Source of the DNA: Salinibacterium sp.
GTDB lineage: Bacteria > Actinomycetota > Actinomycetes > Actinomycetales > Microbacteriaceae
Direction: 5' to 3'
DNA length: 64,000 bases
Assembly: GCA_019638845.1 (NCBI GenBank)
Contig: JAHBSZ010000003.1
Coordinates: forward strand, 310,001-374,000
Shown here piece after piece: positions 60,961-64,000 of the stretch (position 1 is its first letter; each line of letters starts with the position of its first letter). The translations under genes were made by a program, and so were the position numbers. A model generated the notes under the pieces. The model saw only the letters and a program-made list of their open reading frames with translations, had not been told where the DNA came from and did not search any database.

Positions 60961-63900
60961 GCGCTGCCTCTTTCGATCGGGCCAGCCGTTCCTCACGGTC
61001 GATCGCGTAGTCCTGAAGGGACCGCACGTCAAAACCGTCACGGATCGCCTCGAACGACGCGACCGCGGCACCCAACTGGGCGATCGTCGTGAACAGCGGT
61101 TTGTCGGCAGCCACGGTAGCCGTGCGGATCTCGTAGCCATCGGCGCGCGCGCTTCGACCACTCGGCGTATTGATGACCACGTCGACGAGTCCGTCATTGA
61201 TGAGCTCGACGATCGACGGCTCACCCTCCGGCACGTCTTGCCCCATGGAGTACTTCCGAACCACCCGCGCCTCGATTCCGTTGCGAGCCAACACCTCGGC
61301 GGTTCCTTCGGTGGCGAGGATCGTGAAACCGAGTTGGCTCAGGCGCAACACCGGCAACACAATCGCCCGCTTGTCGCGGTCGGCCACCGAGACGAACACC
61401 GCACCCGTCGAGGGAAGACCGCCATAGGCCGCCTCCTGGCTCTTAGCGAAAGCCTTGGGGAAGTTCGAGTCGATTCCCATGACCTCGCCCGTCGACCGCA
61501 TCTCGGGGCCGAGCACTGAGTCAACGACGTATCCCTCCACAGTGCGGAACCGTTTGAACGGCAGCACGGCCTCCTTGACCGACACTGGCGCGTCCATCGG
61601 CACGATCGAACCATCTTGTTCGGGCAGCAGGCCGTCAGAAACAAGCGAGCGGATGTCACGCCCGACCATGATCAATGACGCCGCCTTAGCGAGCGGGATC
61701 CCGAGCGCCTTGGAGACGAAGGGCACGGTTCGCGACGCGCGCGGGTTTGCCTCGAGCACGTAGAGGATTCCCTGGCCGATGGCGAACTGCACGTTGATGA
61801 GCCCTCGGACGCCGATTCCCGCTGCAATGCCCAAGGTCGCCTCACGGACCCGATTGATCACGTCGCGACCGAGTGTCACGGGCGGAAGAGTGCACGACGA
61901 GTCGCCCGAGTGAATACCCGCCTCTTCGATGTGCTCCATGATTCCGCCGACATAGAGCTCATTGCCGTCGTACAGCGCATCGACATCGATCTCGATCGCG
62001 TCATCGAGGAATCGGTCGACCAGCAGCGGAGATCCGGGCGCGATAATCGCCTGATCCTTTACCCGCTCGAAGTAGTCAGCCATCGATTCGGTGTCGTAGA
62101 CGATCTCCATCCCGCGGCCGCCCAGCACGTGGCTTGGCCGAACGAGAACTGGATAGCCGATGTTCTCGGCGATTCGGATGGCCTCGTCTCGATCGGTGGC
62201 GGTGCCATTCTTGGGCGAGATCAGACCGGCGTTGTCAAGAATTGTGGAGAATAGTCCGCGCTCCTCGGCCAGGTCGATGGCCTCCGGGGTCGTGCCCAAG
62301 ATCGGAATCCCTGCGTCCTTGAGCCCCTGAGCCAAACCGAGGGCAGTCTGTCCCCCGAGTTGCACGACGACTCCGACCAGTTCGCCCGACTGGCTCTCTG
62401 CGTTGACGATCTCGAGAACATCTTCGAGGGTGAGAGGCTCGAAATAGAGCCTGTCGCTCGTGTCGTAGTCGGTAGACACCGTCTCCGGGTTGCAGTTGAT
62501 CATGATGGTCTCGAATCCCGCATCCGAGAGCGCGAAACTCGCGTGCACGCAGGAGTAGTCGAATTCGATGCCCTGGCCGATCCGGTTCGGACCGGACCCG
62601 AGAATGACCACCTTGCGACGATCACTCGGAATCACCTCGGTCTCGAGGTCATAGCTCGAGTAGTGGTACGGCGTCAAGGCGGGGAACTCCCCCGCGCAGG
62701 TGTCGACGGTCTTGAACACGGGACGGACATTGAGCGCCCACCGGATGCTCCGCACCTCCGCCTCGGTAAGCCCACGAAGTGCGGCGATCTGACTGTCACT
62801 GAAGCCGTGGTCCTTCGCGCGACGCAGCAACACCTCGTCGAGCTCCGGCGCGGACGCGACCTCGGCGGCAACCTCGTTGATGAGCTCGATCTGGTCGACG
62901 AACCACGGGTCGATCCCGGTCGCGGTGAACACCTCCGCGTTGGTCGCTCCCGCGCGAAGTGCCTGCTGCACCGAGACGATGCGACCGTCGGTGGGTACTG
63001 ACGCGATCGCGAGCAGTGCATCCTTGTCGCCGGGCTCGCCGTCCCAATGGAAGCTGCTCCCGCGCTTCTCGAGCGAGCGCAGCGCCTTCTGAAGCGCCGT
63101 CGAATAGTTGCGACCGATGGCCATGGCCTCGCCGACCGACTTCATGGTCGTCGTGAGCCGCACGTCGGCGGCCGGGAACTTCTCGAAAGCAAAACGCGGA
63201 ACTTTGACCACCACGTAGTCGAGGGTCGGTTCGAAGCTCGCGGGCGTGACCTTGGTAATGTCGTTGGGGATCTCGTCGAGCCGGTACCCGATCGCGAGCT
63301 TGGCGGCAATCTTGGCGATGGGGAATCCGGTCGCCTTCGATGCCAGCGCGCTTGAGCGGGAGACGCGCGGGTTCATCTCGATGACGATGATCCGTCCGTT
63401 GGCGGGATCGACGGCAAACTGGATGTTGCAGCCACCCGTATCGACGCCTACGGCGCGGATGATGTCGATGCCGATATCCCGCATGTTCTGATACTCACGG
63501 TCGGTGAGCGTGAGTGCCGGGGCGACCGTGATCGAATCGCCCGTGTGCACGCCGACCGGGTCGACGTTCTCGATCGAACACACGACGACGGTGTTGTCGG
63601 CGGTGTCGCGCATCAGTTCGAGTTCGTACTCTTTCCAGCCGAGAATGGATTCCTCGAGCAGGACCTCCGAGGTCGGACTCTGGTGCAGACCGTCCGTGAC
63701 CATGCGCACGAGTTCGGCGCGGTCGTAGGCGAATCCAGACCCGAGGCCGCCCATGGTGAACGACGGGCGAATCACGAGAGGGTAGCCGAGATCTTCGGCG
63801 AAGTCGATTGCCTCAGCAACGGTGTGGGCGATGTAGCTCTTCGCCACGTCCGCACCCGCATCAAGCACGAGCTGCTTGAAGATCTGGCGGTCTTCACCCT

Positions 63901-64000
63901 TGTTAATCGCCTCGAAATTGGCGCCGATCAGCTCGACGTTGTACTTCTCGAGAATGCCGTGCTTGTGGAGTTCGATCGCCGCGTTCAGTGCAGTCTGCCC
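60953..64000 (-). CDS. carB: Carbamoyl-phosphate synthase large chain, 5-prime truncated by window
   Basis: About 1015 codons are in the window; the first 85 or so lie beyond 64000. The frame stays open to the edge and reads [20 protein letters not shown] there. It makes carbamoyl phosphate for pyrimidines and arginine. First ATP-grasp with [11 protein letters not shown], oligomerisation region, second ATP-grasp with [12 protein letters not shown], and the C-terminal allosteric MGS-like domain ending SKEAARV. No internal break. Confidence 0.98.
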   Translation of the reverse strand, partial: GQTALNAAIELHKHGILEKYNVELIGANFEAINKGEDRQIFKQLVLDAGADVAKSYIAHTVAEAIDFAEDLGYPLVIRPSFTMGGLGSGFAYDRAELVRMVTDGLHQSPTSEVLLEESILGWKEYELELMRDTADNTVVVCSIENVDPVGVHTGDSITVAPALTLTDREYQNMRDIGIDIIRAVGVDTGGCNIQFAVDPANGRIIVIEMNPRVSRSSALASKATGFPIAKIAAKLAIGYRLDEIPNDITKVTPASFEPTLDYVVVKVPRFAFEKFPAADVRLTTTMKSVGEAMAIGRNYSTALQKALRSLEKRGSSFHWDGEPGDKDALLAIASVPTDGRIVSVQQALRAGATNAEVFTATGIDPWFVDQIELINEVAAEVASAPELDEVLLRRAKDHGFSDSQIAALRGLTEAEVRSIRWALNVRPVFKTVDTCAGEFPALTPYHYSSYDLETEVIPSDRRKVVILGSGPNRIGQGIEFDYSCVHASFALSDAGFETIMINCNPETVSTDYDTSDRLYFEPLTLEDVLEIVNAESQSGELVGVVVQLGGQTALGLAQGLKDAGIPILGTTPEAIDLAEERGLFSTILDNAGLISPKNGTATDRDEAIRIAENIGYPVLVRPSHVLGGRGMEIVYDTESMADYFERVKDQAIIAPGSPLLVDRFLDDAIEIDVDALYDGNELYVGGIMEHIEEAGIHSGDSSCTLPPVTLGRDVINRVREATLGIAAGIGVRGLINVQFAIGQGILYVLEANPRASRTVPFVSKALGIPLAKAASLIMVGRDIRSLVSDGLLPEQDGSIVPMDAPVSVKEAVLPFKRFRTVEGYVVDSVLGPEMRSTGEVMGIDSNFPKAFAKSQEAAYGGLPSTGAVFVSVADRDKRAIVLPVLRLSQLGFTILATEGTAEVLARNGIEARVVRKYSMGQDVPEGEPSIVELINDGLVDVVINTPSGRSARADGYEIRTATVAADKPLFTTIAQLGAAVASFEAIRDGFDVRSLQDYAIDREERLARSKEAARV

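Overview
The window is a GC-rich, gene-dense stretch of an actinobacterial chromosome, most likely from the family Microbacteriaceae. Evidence: frequent GTG/TTG starts, RbpA, WhiA, OpcA, an ANTAR response regulator of the PdtaR type, an HGxxPAAW protein, a helicase-motif-poor PriA, a class II tRNA-Leu, and a gene order that largely follows the conserved block known from Mycobacterium tuberculosis (zwf/opcA/pgl, secG/tpi/pgk/gap, whiA/rapZ/uvrC, uvrA/uvrB/coaE/rpsA, polA, pdtaR, pyk, lgt/trpA/B/C/E, hisI/hisF, and rpe/rsmB/fmt/priA/metK/coaBC/rpoZ/gmk/pyrF/carB). The species cannot be fixed from the sequence alone. No insertion sequence, prophage, integrase, CRISPR array or rRNA was seen.

Layout. 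1-3532: end of pgi, then zwf-opcA-pgl on the plus strand (entry of glucose-6-P into the oxidative pentose phosphate path). 3558-7296: rbpA, secG and the lower-glycolysis operon gap-pgk-tpiA on the minus strand. 7423-17731: sodA, whiA, rapZ, the excision-repair genes uvrC, uvrA, uvrB, and coaE. 17787-19923: a DUF4126 membrane protein convergent with rpsA across a strong hairpin. 20057-23934: a four-gene, end-to-end overlapping cassette (DUF885 peptidase-like protein, thymidylate-synthase-fold protein, DUF4166 protein, TIGR01777-type epimerase). 23955-29093: a polyol-type PTS operon (DeoR regulator, PfkB kinase, IIC, IIB, IIA, zinc dehydrogenase, HPr) behind a clear promoter and a tandem operator-like repeat. 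29318-29461: a G-rich 68-bp direct repeat. 29500-34390: polA, a thioesterase, the ANTAR regulator, tRNA-Leu(CAA), a lipoprotein and a DUF1653 protein. 34401-41919: pyk and glutamate synthase. 42023-50601: lgt, trp and his genes. 50688-64000: FKBP, a deaminase, rpe, and the rsmB/fmt/priA/metK/coaBC/rpoZ/gmk/pyrF/carB run, cut by the window end in carB.

The genes mostly serve central carbon flow, amino-acid and nucleotide synthesis, DNA repair and core information processing. The most unusual points are a guanylate kinase carrying an in-frame mIHF-like DNA-binding domain in place of a separate mihF gene; a degenerate thymidylate-synthase-fold protein inside the coupled four-gene cassette; the absence of cuvA/yvcK between rapZ and whiA; and the G-quadruplex-prone repeat downstream of polA.
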